NCBI GenBank assembly: GCA_024687655.1
Contig: JAILEN010000077.1
Span: forward strand, 1-35,719
Length of the DNA stretch: 35,719 nt
Direction of reading: 5' to 3'
Source: Lachnospiraceae bacterium
GTDB lineage: Bacteria > Bacillota > Clostridia > Lachnospirales > Lachnospiraceae
The notes beneath the pieces were generated by a model. That model was not told where the DNA came from and ran no database searches. It saw only the letters and a program-made list of their open reading frames with translations. How positions within the stretch are numbered: the first letter of the stretch is position 1; every line of letters begins with the position of its first letter. This document shows positions 15,092 through 23,687 of the stretch, piece after piece. The position numbers and the translations under genes are program-made.

Positions 15092-16169
15092 AAAAAGACT
15101 GACTTATCTATTGGGCACCATCATGGCAGCGGTGACACTGCTGTTTTGGTATGTGCCTGATATACACAGGGTATCTCTGGCTCCCGACACCAGTGGTGTG
15201 GCCACATATTCCGTTATGGATCTTTTGCGTTCCGGGGATGAGGTATACAAGGTAGATACGACTCAGACACCGGAGGAGCACCAGCTCAGGCTGACTCTGC
15301 CCAGGGATGTGGATGGCAGCGCCATCACTTATACGCAGGATGCCATGACAAAAAGCTTTGAGCTTACCATTCCGGGGGTGGACGGATCCTATTTCTATGA
15401 TTATCCCATGGTGGGATCCTCTGACGGGATCAGGGAGCTGACTTTTGCCCATGCAGGAGGTAAGGGTATCCTGGATATCACCACCACAAAGATCAGGATA
15501 CTCAAGCTGACCGTTGAGGACAGCTATGTCTATCTGGATTTTGAGGATCCCCATGATGTATTTGACTCCATCGTGGTGGTGGATGCCGGCCATGGCGGCA
15601 AGGACGTGGGAGCTAACAGAGAGAACATTTTTGAAAAGGATATCAATCTCTCCATCAGCTACAAGTTGTGGTCGTATTTTGCAAAAAGTGACTATAATAT
15701 CGGAGTCTACTATACCAGGGTAGATGACAGCTTTATCAGCTTAGAGGACAGAGTGGCTCTGGCCAATGATCTGAAGGCTGACCTTTTCCTCAGTATCCAC
15801 AACAATTCCACTGCTTCCGGCAGGATGTCAGGTATCAACGGTGCGGAGGTGATGTATCGTGTCAGTGATGAGTCGGGACGTTCCAGGGAATTCGCCGAGA
15901 CCTGTCTGAATGAGCTTTTGGAGGAGCTGGGCTGTAACAGCAAGGGTGTTGTGGCAGGTGATAATATTTACATCATCCGCACATCCGAGGTGCCTGTAGC
16001 CCTGGCGGAGATAGGCTTTTTGACAAACAAAGAGGAGCTTAATGATCTCAGTGATGAAAACTACCAGGACAGGGCGGCTCATGCGCTGTACAAGGGAGTG
16101 ATAAAGACACTTAAAAATAACGGCGTGGATCTGGAAAAGAAGGTCCATCAGGCTGAGACTGCAGAGTGA
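15075..16169 (+). CDS. N-acetylmuramoyl-L-alanine amidase (Amidase_3)
   Basis: This is a 364-residue membrane-anchored or secreted wall amidase that cuts between MurNAc and the stem peptide. An N-terminal membrane segment (about 10-28) is followed by an AMIN-like beta-rich region (about 55-165) and the zinc-dependent Amidase_3 domain. Metal ligands appear in VVDAGHGGKD (His), RENIFEKD (Glu) and LSIHNNS (His), with the catalytic Glu in ALAEIGFLTN. The start lies inside the protease gene, so the two exported proteins are translated together. The C-terminus after the catalytic domain is short, with no separate wall-binding repeats. Confidence 0.94.
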   Translation: MQKRIEKRLTYLLGTIMAAVTLLFWYVPDIHRVSLAPDTSGVATYSVMDLLRSGDEVYKVDTTQTPEEHQLRLTLPRDVDGSAITYTQDAMTKSFELTIPGVDGSYFYDYPMVGSSDGIRELTFAHAGGKGILDITTTKIRILKLTVEDSYVYLDFEDPHDVFDSIVVVDAGHGGKDVGANRENIFEKDINLSISYKLWSYFAKSDYNIGVYYTRVDDSFISLEDRVALANDLKADLFLSIHNNSTASGRMSGINGAEVMYRVSDESGRSREFAETCLNELLEELGCNSKGVVAGDNIYIIRTSEVPVALAEIGFLTNKEELNDLSDENYQDRAAHALYKGVIKTLKNNGVDLEKKVHQAETAE

Positions 16170-16210
16170 CACCACGGACAGTTTGGCGAAGGATCCCACA
16201 AGGAGGATGT

Positions 16211-16795
16211 ATGAAGATCATTTTTGCAACCGGAAATGAAAACAAGATGCGTGAGATAAGGGAGATCTACGGCGACCTGGATTACGAGATCCTTTCCATG
16301 AAGGAAGCCGGTATAGATACGGATATTGTGGAGGACGGCGACACCTTTGAGGCAAATGCTCTCATCAAGGCCCGTGCCGTGGCCGACGCCTATGAGGGAG
16401 AGGCAGTGGTGCTGGCGGACGACAGCGGTCTGGAGGTGGATGCCCTGGGTGGTGAGCCCGGCGTTTATTCCGCCAGATACATGGGTGAGGATACTCCCTA
16501 TTCGGAGAAAAATGCAAAGATAATAGAGCGGCTGGAGGGCGTATCCAAGGAGGATAGGACCGCCAGATTTGTCTGTGCCATAGCAGCGGTTTTCCCCGAT
16601 GGTCATACCGCAGTAAAGCGCGGCACCATAGAGGGTTATATCGGTTGGGAGCCTGCTGGAGAAAACGGATTCGGCTACGATCCCATTTTTTACGTGGATG
16701 AGTATGGCTGCTCCACGGCTCAGATGACTCCCGAGCAGAAGAACGCCATCTCCCACAGGGGCAATGCTCTGCGCATGATGAAGGAGGAGCTTTGA
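16211..16795 (+). CDS. rdgB: XTP/dITP diphosphatase (RdgB/HAM1)
   Basis: This enzyme cleans the nucleotide pool by hydrolysing non-canonical purine triphosphates such as dITP and XTP. The family motifs are complete: IIFATGNENKMREI at the start, DDSGLEVDALGGEPGVYSAR and GENGFGYDPIF. The track starts at 16166, but AGGAGG at 16201-16206 fixes the ATG at 16211 and yields 194 residues, the usual length. The stop overlaps the next start. Confidence 0.97.
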   Translation: MKIIFATGNENKMREIREIYGDLDYEILSMKEAGIDTDIVEDGDTFEANALIKARAVADAYEGEAVVLADDSGLEVDALGGEPGVYSARYMGEDTPYSEKNAKIIERLEGVSKEDRTARFVCAIAAVFPDGHTAVKRGTIEGYIGWEPAGENGFGYDPIFYVDEYGCSTAQMTPEQKNAISHRGNALRMMKEEL

Positions 16796-17286
16796 AGATA
16801 TTAGTGGTAAGTGATACCCATGGCAGTGCGGATGGGTTTTCAAAGGCTGTGGAGGCGGAGCATCCCGACCAGGTCTTTCATCTGGGGGATATCATGGGAC
16901 AGAAGGAACTCTTTGAAGAGATAGCGGGGGTCCCCGTCTATGCGGTAAAGGGCAACTGCGATTCCTTTTTCTCGGACCTGCCTGAGGATCTGTGCATCGA
17001 CATAGGCAGACACAGAGCTTATCTGGCCCACGGCCACAGGCATGACGTACGTTATTCCATGGACATCCTGGTGACGGACGCTCAGGCCAATATTGCGGAT
17101 GTGGCCATCTACGGACACACTCATGTGCCTCAGAATACACCCTCCTACAACGGAGTGACCATAATCAATCCCGGCAGCCTGACCTACCCCCGGCAGCCCG
17201 CAGGACAGCGGACCTATGCGGTGATCGAGGTGGACGATCGCGGCGAGCTTCGGGTTGATATGAAAACTATTGACCAGGGACATTAA
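16792..17286 (+). CDS. YfcE/MJ0936-type metallophosphoesterase
   Basis: This 164-residue phosphodiesterase-like protein belongs to the calcineurin-like superfamily. The dimetal site is spelled out by VSDTHG, LGDIMG, KGNCD, HGHRHD and GHTHVPQ. The start is TTG, overlapping the rdgB stop as TTGA, with AAGGAGG in place upstream. The pairing rdgB-yfcE is very common in Firmicutes. The physiological substrate of this family is not settled. Confidence 0.94.
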   Translation: MKILVVSDTHGSADGFSKAVEAEHPDQVFHLGDIMGQKELFEEIAGVPVYAVKGNCDSFFSDLPEDLCIDIGRHRAYLAHGHRHDVRYSMDILVTDAQANIADVAIYGHTHVPQNTPSYNGVTIINPGSLTYPRQPAGQRTYAVIEVDDRGELRVDMKTIDQGH

Positions 17287-19679
17287 TGAATAAAAAGGTT
17301 TTAAAAACATTAGAATATGACAAGATAGTCAAGCGGCTTTCCGCCCTTGCCACCAGCGACATGGGCAGGAATTTTTGCGAAAAGATATCTCCCCAAAAGC
17401 GTCTTTCCGATGTGACACGTTTTCTGACACAGACGGATGACGCTCTTTCCCGTGTAATAAAATACGGATCATTGAGTTTTTCCGGCGCCCGGGACATAAC
17501 TGAGTATGCCAGGCGGCTGGAGATCGGCGGCACCCTGGGGATGGCGGAGCTATTGCATGTGGCAGGTCTTTTAAACGTGGCGGATCGTGCCAAAAAATAC
17601 GGTATCGGTGATGAGAGAGGCAACGAGATATCCGACAGCCTGTCGGGCTTTTTTGAGGAGCTGGTGACCCTGGATGCCATTAAAAAGGAGATATCCCGGG
17701 TGATACTATCCGAGGATGAGATGGCCGACGATGCATCACCGGAGCTTTTATCCATCAGGAGGAGCCTGTCAAAGGCAGGGGACAGGATACGCTCGGTTTT
17801 AAATGAGATGCTGTCGAAGCAGAGCATCCGTGACGGACTGACGGAGGCGGTGATCACCACCAGAAACGGGAGATACTGTCTGCCCGTGCGCTCGGACTAC
17901 AAGTCCCAGATCCCCGGAATGGTCCATGACCAGTCCTCCTCCGGCATGACACTTTTCATCGAGCCCCAGGCGGTGGTAAACCTCAACAACGAGGTCCGTG
18001 AACTGGAGCTTAAGGAAAAGGAGGAACTCGGCAGGATATTGGCGGAGCTTTCCGCCCGGGTGGCAGAGCATACAGATGAGCTTAAAAACGACCTCACCCT
18101 TTTATCCAGGCTGGACTTCATATTTGCCAAGGCAGCCCTGGCTCTGGAGATGAATGCTGTCAGACCTGAGATGGCCAATGGTGGAGTGCTGGTCCTTAAA
18201 AAGGCCAGGCATCCCCTTCTGGACCAAAAGACGGTGGTCCCCATAGATGTGACCCTGGGAGAGGATTTCCATCAGCTCATCATCACAGGACCCAACACCG
18301 GCGGCAAGACCGTAGCACTTAAGACAGTGGGACTTTTATCCCTTATGGGGCAGTCGGGGCTTTTGATCCCCACGGCCTCAGGCTCCAGGCTGCCGTTTTT
18401 TGACGAGATATATGCGGACATAGGAGACGAGCAGAGTATCGAGCAGTCCCTGTCCACCTTTTCATCACATATGACCAATATCGTAAGTATATTAAAGGGC
18501 CTGGATAAGTCCGAGAAGGGCAGCAGTCTGGTGCTATTTGACGAGTTGTGCTCAGGCACTGACCCCACCGAGGGAGCGGCCCTGGCGGTGGCGATTTTGG
18601 ATCGGGTGAGGAACTGCGGGGCGCTTTCCATGGCCACTACCCACTATGCACAGCTCAAGCTCTACGCACTTTCCACAGAGGATGTGGAAAACGGCAGCTG
18701 TGAATTTGACGTTAAAAGCCTGATGCCCACCTACCGGCTTTTGGTGGGAGTGCCCGGCAAGAGTAATGCCTTTGCCATATCAAAGAGGCTGGGCCTGCCC
18801 AGGGAGATCATCACTGCGGCAGAGGGCACCATGAATGAGGAGGACAGGTCCTTTGAGGATATCCTGACGGACATCGAGATCAGTCGTGCCAATATCGAGA
18901 GGGATCGCAGGCGCATCCAGAGCGAGCGCGCCGAGATAGAAAACCTGAAAAAGAACGCCAAAGACAAGCAGGAAAAAATGGAGGCCCGCCGGGATAAGAT
19001 AATCGCAGAGGCCAACGAAAAGGCGGCCAATATTTTGCGTGACGCCAAGGAGCAGGCTGACGCAGCCATCAGGAATATCCACAAATACGGCGAAGCCAAT
19101 CCCGACATGTCAAAAATGGAGCAGGAGAGGCAGAAGCTGGGTAAAAAGCTAAGCTCTGCCACGGAAAAGTCCATGGAGAAAAAGGGTGGCGGCAAGCACG
19201 TACCTCCCAAAGCATCCGATCTTCATGTGGGAGATATGGTCCGGGTGGTTTCCATGGGACTGACGGGTACGGTGCATACTCTTCCCGACTCCAGGGATGA
19301 GGTGGATGTACAGATGGGGATCATGCATTCCAAGGTAAAGCTCTCCGACCTGGAACTCATACCCGAGGAGGGTGCTGCAAAGAAAAAGAACAGCGGAAAG
19401 GTTGCTCGTGGTGCAGGAGCTTTTTCCAAGGCTGCCAGCATCTCGCCGGAGCTCATGCTCATCGGCATGACGGTAGATGAGGCGGTGATGAAGCTGGAAA
19501 AATATATAGACGATGCCTGCCTTTCTCATCTGACACAGGTACGCATTGTCCACGGCAAGGGCACCGGAGCCCTGAGGAATGCGGTGCATGACAGTTTAAA
19601 GAGAAACAGGCTCGTCACATCCTACAGGCTGGGAGAGTTCGGTGAGGGAGATGCGGGTGTTACCATAGTGGAGCTGTAG
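17286..19679 (+). CDS. mutS2: Endonuclease/ATPase MutS2 with Smr domain
   Basis: This is a 797-residue MutS paralogue lacking the mismatch-recognition domain. It acts on recombination intermediates and, in B. subtilis, on collided ribosomes. It has a core and lever region (1-300), the ATPase with GPNTGGKTVALKT (Walker A) and LVLFDELCSGTDPTEGA (Walker B), a long charged coiled coil (about 510-640), a KOW-like segment (HVGDMVRVVSMGLTGTV) and a C-terminal Smr domain with VRIVHGKGTGALR. The first Smr motif reads LMLIGM instead of LDLRGM, so the acidic residue linked to nuclease activity is absent; as I recall this is frequent in Lachnospiraceae. The start overlaps the upstream stop (TAATG). Confidence 0.96.
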   Translation: MNKKVLKTLEYDKIVKRLSALATSDMGRNFCEKISPQKRLSDVTRFLTQTDDALSRVIKYGSLSFSGARDITEYARRLEIGGTLGMAELLHVAGLLNVADRAKKYGIGDERGNEISDSLSGFFEELVTLDAIKKEISRVILSEDEMADDASPELLSIRRSLSKAGDRIRSVLNEMLSKQSIRDGLTEAVITTRNGRYCLPVRSDYKSQIPGMVHDQSSSGMTLFIEPQAVVNLNNEVRELELKEKEELGRILAELSARVAEHTDELKNDLTLLSRLDFIFAKAALALEMNAVRPEMANGGVLVLKKARHPLLDQKTVVPIDVTLGEDFHQLIITGPNTGGKTVALKTVGLLSLMGQSGLLIPTASGSRLPFFDEIYADIGDEQSIEQSLSTFSSHMTNIVSILKGLDKSEKGSSLVLFDELCSGTDPTEGAALAVAILDRVRNCGALSMATTHYAQLKLYALSTEDVENGSCEFDVKSLMPTYRLLVGVPGKSNAFAISKRLGLPREIITAAEGTMNEEDRSFEDILTDIEISRANIERDRRRIQSERAEIENLKKNAKDKQEKMEARRDKIIAEANEKAANILRDAKEQADAAIRNIHKYGEANPDMSKMEQERQKLGKKLSSATEKSMEKKGGGKHVPPKASDLHVGDMVRVVSMGLTGTVHTLPDSRDEVDVQMGIMHSKVKLSDLELIPEEGAAKKKNSGKVARGAGAFSKAASISPELMLIGMTVDEAVMKLEKYIDDACLSHLTQVRIVHGKGTGALRNAVHDSLKRNRLVTSYRLGEFGEGDAGVTIVEL

Positions 19680-19689
19680 GTTATTCAAA

Positions 19690-20307
19690 ATGAAGGTTAT
19701 TTTTATAAACGAGGAAAAGAGGGATCTGACAGAATATATAGAGGCTGTCAGGAAGGTTGACGAGAGCGCCATGGTCAGGGGCTTTCACGTGGCAGACATG
19801 TACAGGAGGATCGTGGCCAAGGAGATCGCCAACCTAAGCTACCCTGTTTTGGTGGAGGACAAGCGTATCCATGTCAAGACCTTCGGCAATTTTGAAGTAT
19901 TTATAGACGGCGTTCCCATCACCTCCAAGTATAACAAGACCAGGGAGCTTTTCGCCTTTCTCATCGACAAAAACGGAGCGTTGGCGGATCTTCATGAGAT
20001 CGAAACTGCCCTGTGGGAGGGGGACACCGGCGATCATATTTCTTATCTTAAAAACATACGGTCGGATATGATAAACACTTTAAGATCCTTTGGGGTGGAA
20101 GATGTGGTGATCCGACAGCGGGGCAGGATAGGCATCATCCCGGACACCATAGAGAGCGATTATTTTGATATGCTGGCGGGCAAGGATTTTGCCATAAGAA
20201 ACTATAACGGTGAGTATATGTGCCAGTACAGCTGGGCAGAGTTTACCAACGGTATCCTCATGGGTATCAAGGAAGAGTATATGACGCATCAGGGGGACAA
20301 GAACTAA
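19690..20307 (+). CDS. SARP-like winged-helix regulator with truncated receiver domain
   Basis: The protein has 205 residues. Residues about 62-160 form an OmpR/SARP-type winged helix (HVKTFGNFEVFIDG, TRELFAFLIDKNGA, LWEGDTG), ending in the family tail NGEYMCQYSWAEFTNGIL. Related Lachnospiraceae proteins, as I recall them, carry a complete receiver domain in front. Here only its first 45 residues remain (MKVIFINEEKRDLTEYIEAV), and they run straight into the linker (EIANLSYPV), so the phosphoacceptor Asp and the alpha4-beta5 surface are gone. Acidic residues follow beta1 but the pocket is incomplete. It probably binds DNA without phosphorylation. The next gene starts in the TAATG overlap. Confidence 0.75.
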   Translation: MKVIFINEEKRDLTEYIEAVRKVDESAMVRGFHVADMYRRIVAKEIANLSYPVLVEDKRIHVKTFGNFEVFIDGVPITSKYNKTRELFAFLIDKNGALADLHEIETALWEGDTGDHISYLKNIRSDMINTLRSFGVEDVVIRQRGRIGIIPDTIESDYFDMLAGKDFAIRNYNGEYMCQYSWAEFTNGILMGIKEEYMTHQGDKN

Positions 20308-20927
20308 TGGCATTTCCTTTTTTGACATTTTTTATAGCCTTCATTATCGCCCTGGCATTGCGCTACGCCTGGCTGGATAAAAAGCGAAAGGCTGTGGAGG
20401 ACGAGTTCTGGGAAAGGGAGGAGCAGGCCAAGCATGTTCCGAAAAAGGACCTAAGTGAGCTGGATTATATCAAGGTCCCTCTGGAGGAATTTCCCATAGG
20501 AAAATACCAGGAGGATGAGGTGGTGTCATTGGAGGATGCCATTACGGCTCTTTCCAAAAAACGTCTCATCAACATCACGGGCATGACCAACACCGAGGTG
20601 AAGCTGGCCTACGGTACCGACAATCTGGAGGTCCTGTCCGGAATGGAGGAGGACTACAATGAGCTTACGGTTTTGCTGGTGGATTATGCCAAGGCACTTA
20701 TGGAGCATGAGGATTTTGAGGCGGCAAAAAAAGTGCTTTCCTTTGGTGTGGAGACCGGCACGGACGTGAGTACCAACTATGAACTTTTGGGGGACTGCTG
20801 TCTCGCCCTGGATCAAAAAAAAGAGATAGAAGACCTAAAGCAGAAAGTGCTGGAACGACACCTTTTGCTGGAGAGCAAGATCCTCTTTTACCTGGACGAT
20901 CTGCTTGGTCAAAATGAAACAAAATGA
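20307..20927 (+). CDS. Membrane-anchored hypothetical protein, TPR-like, 206 aa
   Basis: The track begins at 20220, but the ATG at 20307 overlaps the upstream stop (TAATG) and starts directly with a membrane anchor (MAFPFLTFFIAFIIALALRY), so it is chosen. The rest is cytoplasmic, charged and helical; residues about 115-190 look like two tetratricopeptide-type helix pairs (DYAKALMEHEDFEAAKKVL, NYELLGDCCLALDQ). No enzyme motif is seen. As last gene of the operon and coupled to the SARP-like regulator, it may act with it, but this is inference. Confidence 0.75.
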   Translation: MAFPFLTFFIAFIIALALRYAWLDKKRKAVEDEFWEREEQAKHVPKKDLSELDYIKVPLEEFPIGKYQEDEVVSLEDAITALSKKRLINITGMTNTEVKLAYGTDNLEVLSGMEEDYNELTVLLVDYAKALMEHEDFEAAKKVLSFGVETGTDVSTNYELLGDCCLALDQKKEIEDLKQKVLERHLLLESKILFYLDDLLGQNETK

Positions 20928-20973
20928 AAGCCCGTTTTTCCGAAATCTTCGTGACAAAATGGGCTTATTTTTT
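20928..20973 (+). terminator. Rho-independent terminator closing the 12262-20927 operon
   Basis: AAGCCCGTTTT pairs with AAAATGGGCTT in an 11-bp stem containing one G-U pair, followed by ATTTTTT. It starts directly after the TGA stop codon. Confidence 0.9.
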
Positions 20974-20984
20974 CGGGTGATCTG

Positions 20985-20993
20985 TGGTATATT
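20985..20993 (+). promoter_or_regulatory. Extended -10 promoter for the VanW gene
   Basis: TGGTATATT is a TGn-extended -10 with no convincing -35 (only T-rich DNA from the terminator at that distance). It gives a leader of about 30 nt before the ATG at 21031. Confidence 0.5.
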
Positions 20994-21030
20994 CTATGGG
21001 ATGATAAGTTGGATTTGAAAAGAGGTTAAA

Positions 21031-22626
21031 ATGAAGTTTAACAGAGGATTCTTAGTTGCGGCTGCCGCAGTGACGGCATCGGTTTTATTTTTCGGTCATC
21101 ATAGTATCATGGCCAAGGATGCCGACGTCATCCCCAATGGTATCACCATCGACGGTCATGATGTATCGGGTATGACTGAGGCTCAGGCAGAGGCAGTTTT
21201 GGATGACATCCTCTCACAGTATACCGGGACCACTTTTACACTGAAGGCTGAGGATCGGACAGTGGAGGTTACCAGTACGGATCTGGGTATCAGACCCAAG
21301 AGTGACGACGTGGTAGCCAAGGCATTAAGCTACGGCAAAGAGGGCAATCTGATAGAGAGGTTCGTAGCCAAAAGCGAGCTGGCCGGCGGACAGACCAAGG
21401 ACTTTGATCTCACCCTTACCGCTGATGTGGGTCAGGTGAGCGAGCTTTTGGAGAACAGGAGCGAAGAACTTGACACCAAGGCAAAAAACTACGGACTGAA
21501 GCGTGAGAACGGACAGTTTGTTATTACCGAGGGTCAGAACGGAGTGGAGGTCAAAATTGACGAGTCAGCTCTGGCCATTGCGGATTATATAAGTGATACA
21601 TGGACCGGCGGCGACGCTACCATCGATCTGGTGACAGAGGTGGAGGAGCCCAGGGGTAAAAAAGAGGACCTTGAGCAGGTGAAGGATGTGCTGGGCACAT
21701 ACAACACCGACTTTTCCACATCATCGGCTGCCAGGGCCAACAATGTCAGCAACGGCACCAGGCTGATCAACGGTTCGGTGCTCTATCCCGGAGATGAGTT
21801 TTCCGTGGCGGCACATCTCAATCCCATGACAGCCGAGAACGGATATCAGCCCGCTCCCTCCTACGAGAATGGAGCTACGGTAGAGACCTACGGAGGCGGC
21901 ATCTGCCAGGTATCATCCACCCTGTACAATGCAGTGATGCGCGCAGAGCTGGAGATAGTCACTCGTTCTGCACATTCCATGATAGTCTCCTATGTGGAGC
22001 CCTCCATGGATGCAGCCATTGCAGGAGACGCCAAGGACTTTGTGTTTAAAAACAACAAGGAATTCCCTGTTTACATAGACGGTTATACCTCAGGCGGCAG
22101 GATCTACTTTACTGTATACGGAAAGGAGACCAGGGACCCTAACCGCACGGTTGAGTTTGAGAGCGAGGTCATCGAGCAGATCGATCCCATCAGCACCTAC
22201 TCTGCCTCAGAGGAGCTCCCCGTGGGCACCATCACCAGGACCTCCGGTTCCGCACATACAGGTTATACCGCCCGCCTCTGGAAGATAGTCAAGGAAAACG
22301 GCAAGGAAGTCAGCCGTGATATATACAACAATTCCAAATACCGCGTCACCAACAATACCTACGTGGTAGGGGTGGCATCGGACAACCCCAAGGCAGTGGC
22401 AGCCATGAATGAGGCCATCGCCACCCAGGATACGGAGACCATCAACGCTGCTGCGGCAAAGTGGGCAGATGGGGCACAGACCGGAGAGGCGGAGGATAAG
22501 ACGGATAAAAAGACCGAGGATAAAAAGAAAAAGGACACGGTCTCCGAGGATACTCCAAGCGAGAGCGTGGAGACTGATGTGGAGGATGACACAGAGGAGG
22601 TCGACACCTCAGATGAGGAGGAATGA
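21031..22626 (+). CDS. VanW family protein with peptidoglycan-binding-like domain
   Basis: This 531-residue exported wall-associated protein has an N-terminal hydrophobic segment (about 6-22), a PG_binding_4-type region (about 35-205), a VanW domain (about 225-360, with GDEFSVAAHLNPMTAENGY and YGGGICQVSSTLYNAV), a short beta region before the tail, and a very acidic Lys/Thr/Glu tail of about 50 residues. VanW proteins occur in some vancomycin clusters but this architecture is a common housekeeping surface protein in Clostridia, and no van resistance genes are near. The exact role is unknown. AGAGG precedes the ATG. Confidence 0.92.
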   Translation: MKFNRGFLVAAAAVTASVLFFGHHSIMAKDADVIPNGITIDGHDVSGMTEAQAEAVLDDILSQYTGTTFTLKAEDRTVEVTSTDLGIRPKSDDVVAKALSYGKEGNLIERFVAKSELAGGQTKDFDLTLTADVGQVSELLENRSEELDTKAKNYGLKRENGQFVITEGQNGVEVKIDESALAIADYISDTWTGGDATIDLVTEVEEPRGKKEDLEQVKDVLGTYNTDFSTSSAARANNVSNGTRLINGSVLYPGDEFSVAAHLNPMTAENGYQPAPSYENGATVETYGGGICQVSSTLYNAVMRAELEIVTRSAHSMIVSYVEPSMDAAIAGDAKDFVFKNNKEFPVYIDGYTSGGRIYFTVYGKETRDPNRTVEFESEVIEQIDPISTYSASEELPVGTITRTSGSAHTGYTARLWKIVKENGKEVSRDIYNNSKYRVTNNTYVVGVASDNPKAVAAMNEAIATQDTETINAAAAKWADGAQTGEAEDKTDKKTEDKKKKDTVSEDTPSESVETDVEDDTEEVDTSDEEE

Positions 22627-23167
22627 TCGATTCAGCCTGGCAGAGGTTACCGGCACGGCACGGTGCGGTATGAGCCTGGTGCTCACCCGGTGGGTTGCCC
22701 TGTCCGGCACGGTACAGCTTTTGAATGAGCATGGGGAGGTTTTGCGGCAGGCTCTGCCGCAGACCCTGATAGACCAGGCATTTTCCTTTTCGGAAATATT
22801 GTCTGATTTTAGTGATACTGAGGTGGCCGTCAGATGCGGGGTCGCCTCATTTTGCGAATCCGGACCGGGTGGTATCTACCATGCACTTTGGGATCTGGCG
22901 GCTGCATCCGGTGTGGGTGTGGAGGCATATATGGACGCGATCCCCATCAGGCAGGAGACGGTGGAGATCTGTGAGGTGCTGGATATGGACCCTTACAAGC
23001 TGGACTCCCGGGGCTGCCTTTTGATGGCATGCCAGGATCCGGAGCCGGTATGTGAGGCGTTTTTTGCAAAAGGGATCGAAGCATCTGTCATCGGATGCGT
23101 GACAGAAGGCAAGGATAGAGTTATAATAACCGGTGGCACAAAGAGATTTATTTCACCAAGGGAATAG
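22613..23167 (+). CDS. Isolated AIR-synthase-like C-terminal domain protein
   Basis: The protein has 184 residues. The track opens at 22409 inside vanW, but an ATG at 22613 with GAGGAGG 12 nt upstream gives a compact protein overlapping vanW by 14 nt; another in-frame ATG is at 22670. The sequence follows AIR-synthase-related (HypE/PurM-like) proteins from a point near the middle (LVLTRWVALSGTVQLL, ASFCESGPGGIYHALWDLAA, KLDSRGCLLMAC, VIGCVTEGKDRVIITGG). The N-terminal ATP-binding half of such proteins (about 150 residues) is missing. It may be a degenerate gene or a shortened regulatory relative. Confidence 0.7.
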   Translation: MRRNDRFSLAEVTGTARCGMSLVLTRWVALSGTVQLLNEHGEVLRQALPQTLIDQAFSFSEILSDFSDTEVAVRCGVASFCESGPGGIYHALWDLAAASGVGVEAYMDAIPIRQETVEICEVLDMDPYKLDSRGCLLMACQDPEPVCEAFFAKGIEASVIGCVTEGKDRVIITGGTKRFISPRE

Positions 23168-23192
23168 GGTGTCGCGAAGCGAAGAATCTTAA
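23168..23192 (+). repeat. Short intergenic palindromic repeat (copy 4)
   Basis: GGTGTCGCGAAGCGAAGAAT followed by CTTAA is a 5'-shortened member of the family. It starts right at the stop of the upstream gene and ends at the AAGGAG site of lrp. Confidence 0.65.
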
Positions 23193-23204
23193 AAGGAGTT
23201 ACAT

Positions 23205-23687
23205 ATGAGGGAAAAGATTTTACATTACATCGAAAAGAATGCAAGGATAGATCTGAAGGATCTGGCAGTGATGCTGGAGACGGACGAGGCAGCAGTTTTA
23301 AATGAGCTGGAGGCCATGGAGTCTGAGCACATCATCTGCGGCTACAATTCTCTCATAGACTGGGACAGGGCCGGTATAGAAAAGGTCATGGCCATGATCG
23401 AGGTGAGAGTCACACCCCAGAGAGGCATGGGTTTTGACAAGGTTGCTTCCCGCATATACAACTACCCCGAGGTCCGCTCCGTATATCTGATATCCGGCGG
23501 TTTTGATTTCATGGTCATTTTAGAGGGCAAGACACTCCGTGAGGTGGCCGAGTTTGTTTCCAATAAGCTCTCCACCCTGGAATCGGTGCTTTCCACCAAG
23601 ACCAATTTCATTCTTAAAAAATACAAGGACTATGGCACCATCATGGTTGAACAGCCTACTGACGAAAGGATGAAGGTGTCACTATGA
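23205..23687 (+). CDS. Lrp/AsnC family transcriptional regulator
   Basis: The protein has 160 residues. An N-terminal winged helix-turn-helix (ILHYIEKNARIDLKDLAVML) is followed by the RAM/ACT-like ligand-binding domain (about 65-145; VMAMIEVRVTPQRGMGFDKV, YLISGGFDFMVILEG). Family members respond to amino acids and often control the gene beside them. It overlaps the aminotransferase start by four bases (ATGA), so aminotransferase expression is probably coupled and may be controlled by this protein. Confidence 0.93.
   Translation: MREKILHYIEKNARIDLKDLAVMLETDEAAVLNELEAMESEHIICGYNSLIDWDRAGIEKVMAMIEVRVTPQRGMGFDKVASRIYNYPEVRSVYLISGGFDFMVILEGKTLREVAEFVSNKLSTLESVLSTKTNFILKKYKDYGTIMVEQPTDERMKVSL

Noticed and set aside
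19450-19679. Inactivated Smr domain in MutS2 (LMLIGM for LDLRGM)
   Set aside because: The rest of the domain including HGKGTGALR is intact, and as I recall the same variant is usual in related bacteria, so it is not evidence of decay.
21031-22626. Vancomycin resistance locus, because of VanW
   Set aside because: No vanH/A/X, vanR/S or related genes nearby; VanW with this architecture is a common surface protein in Clostridia.
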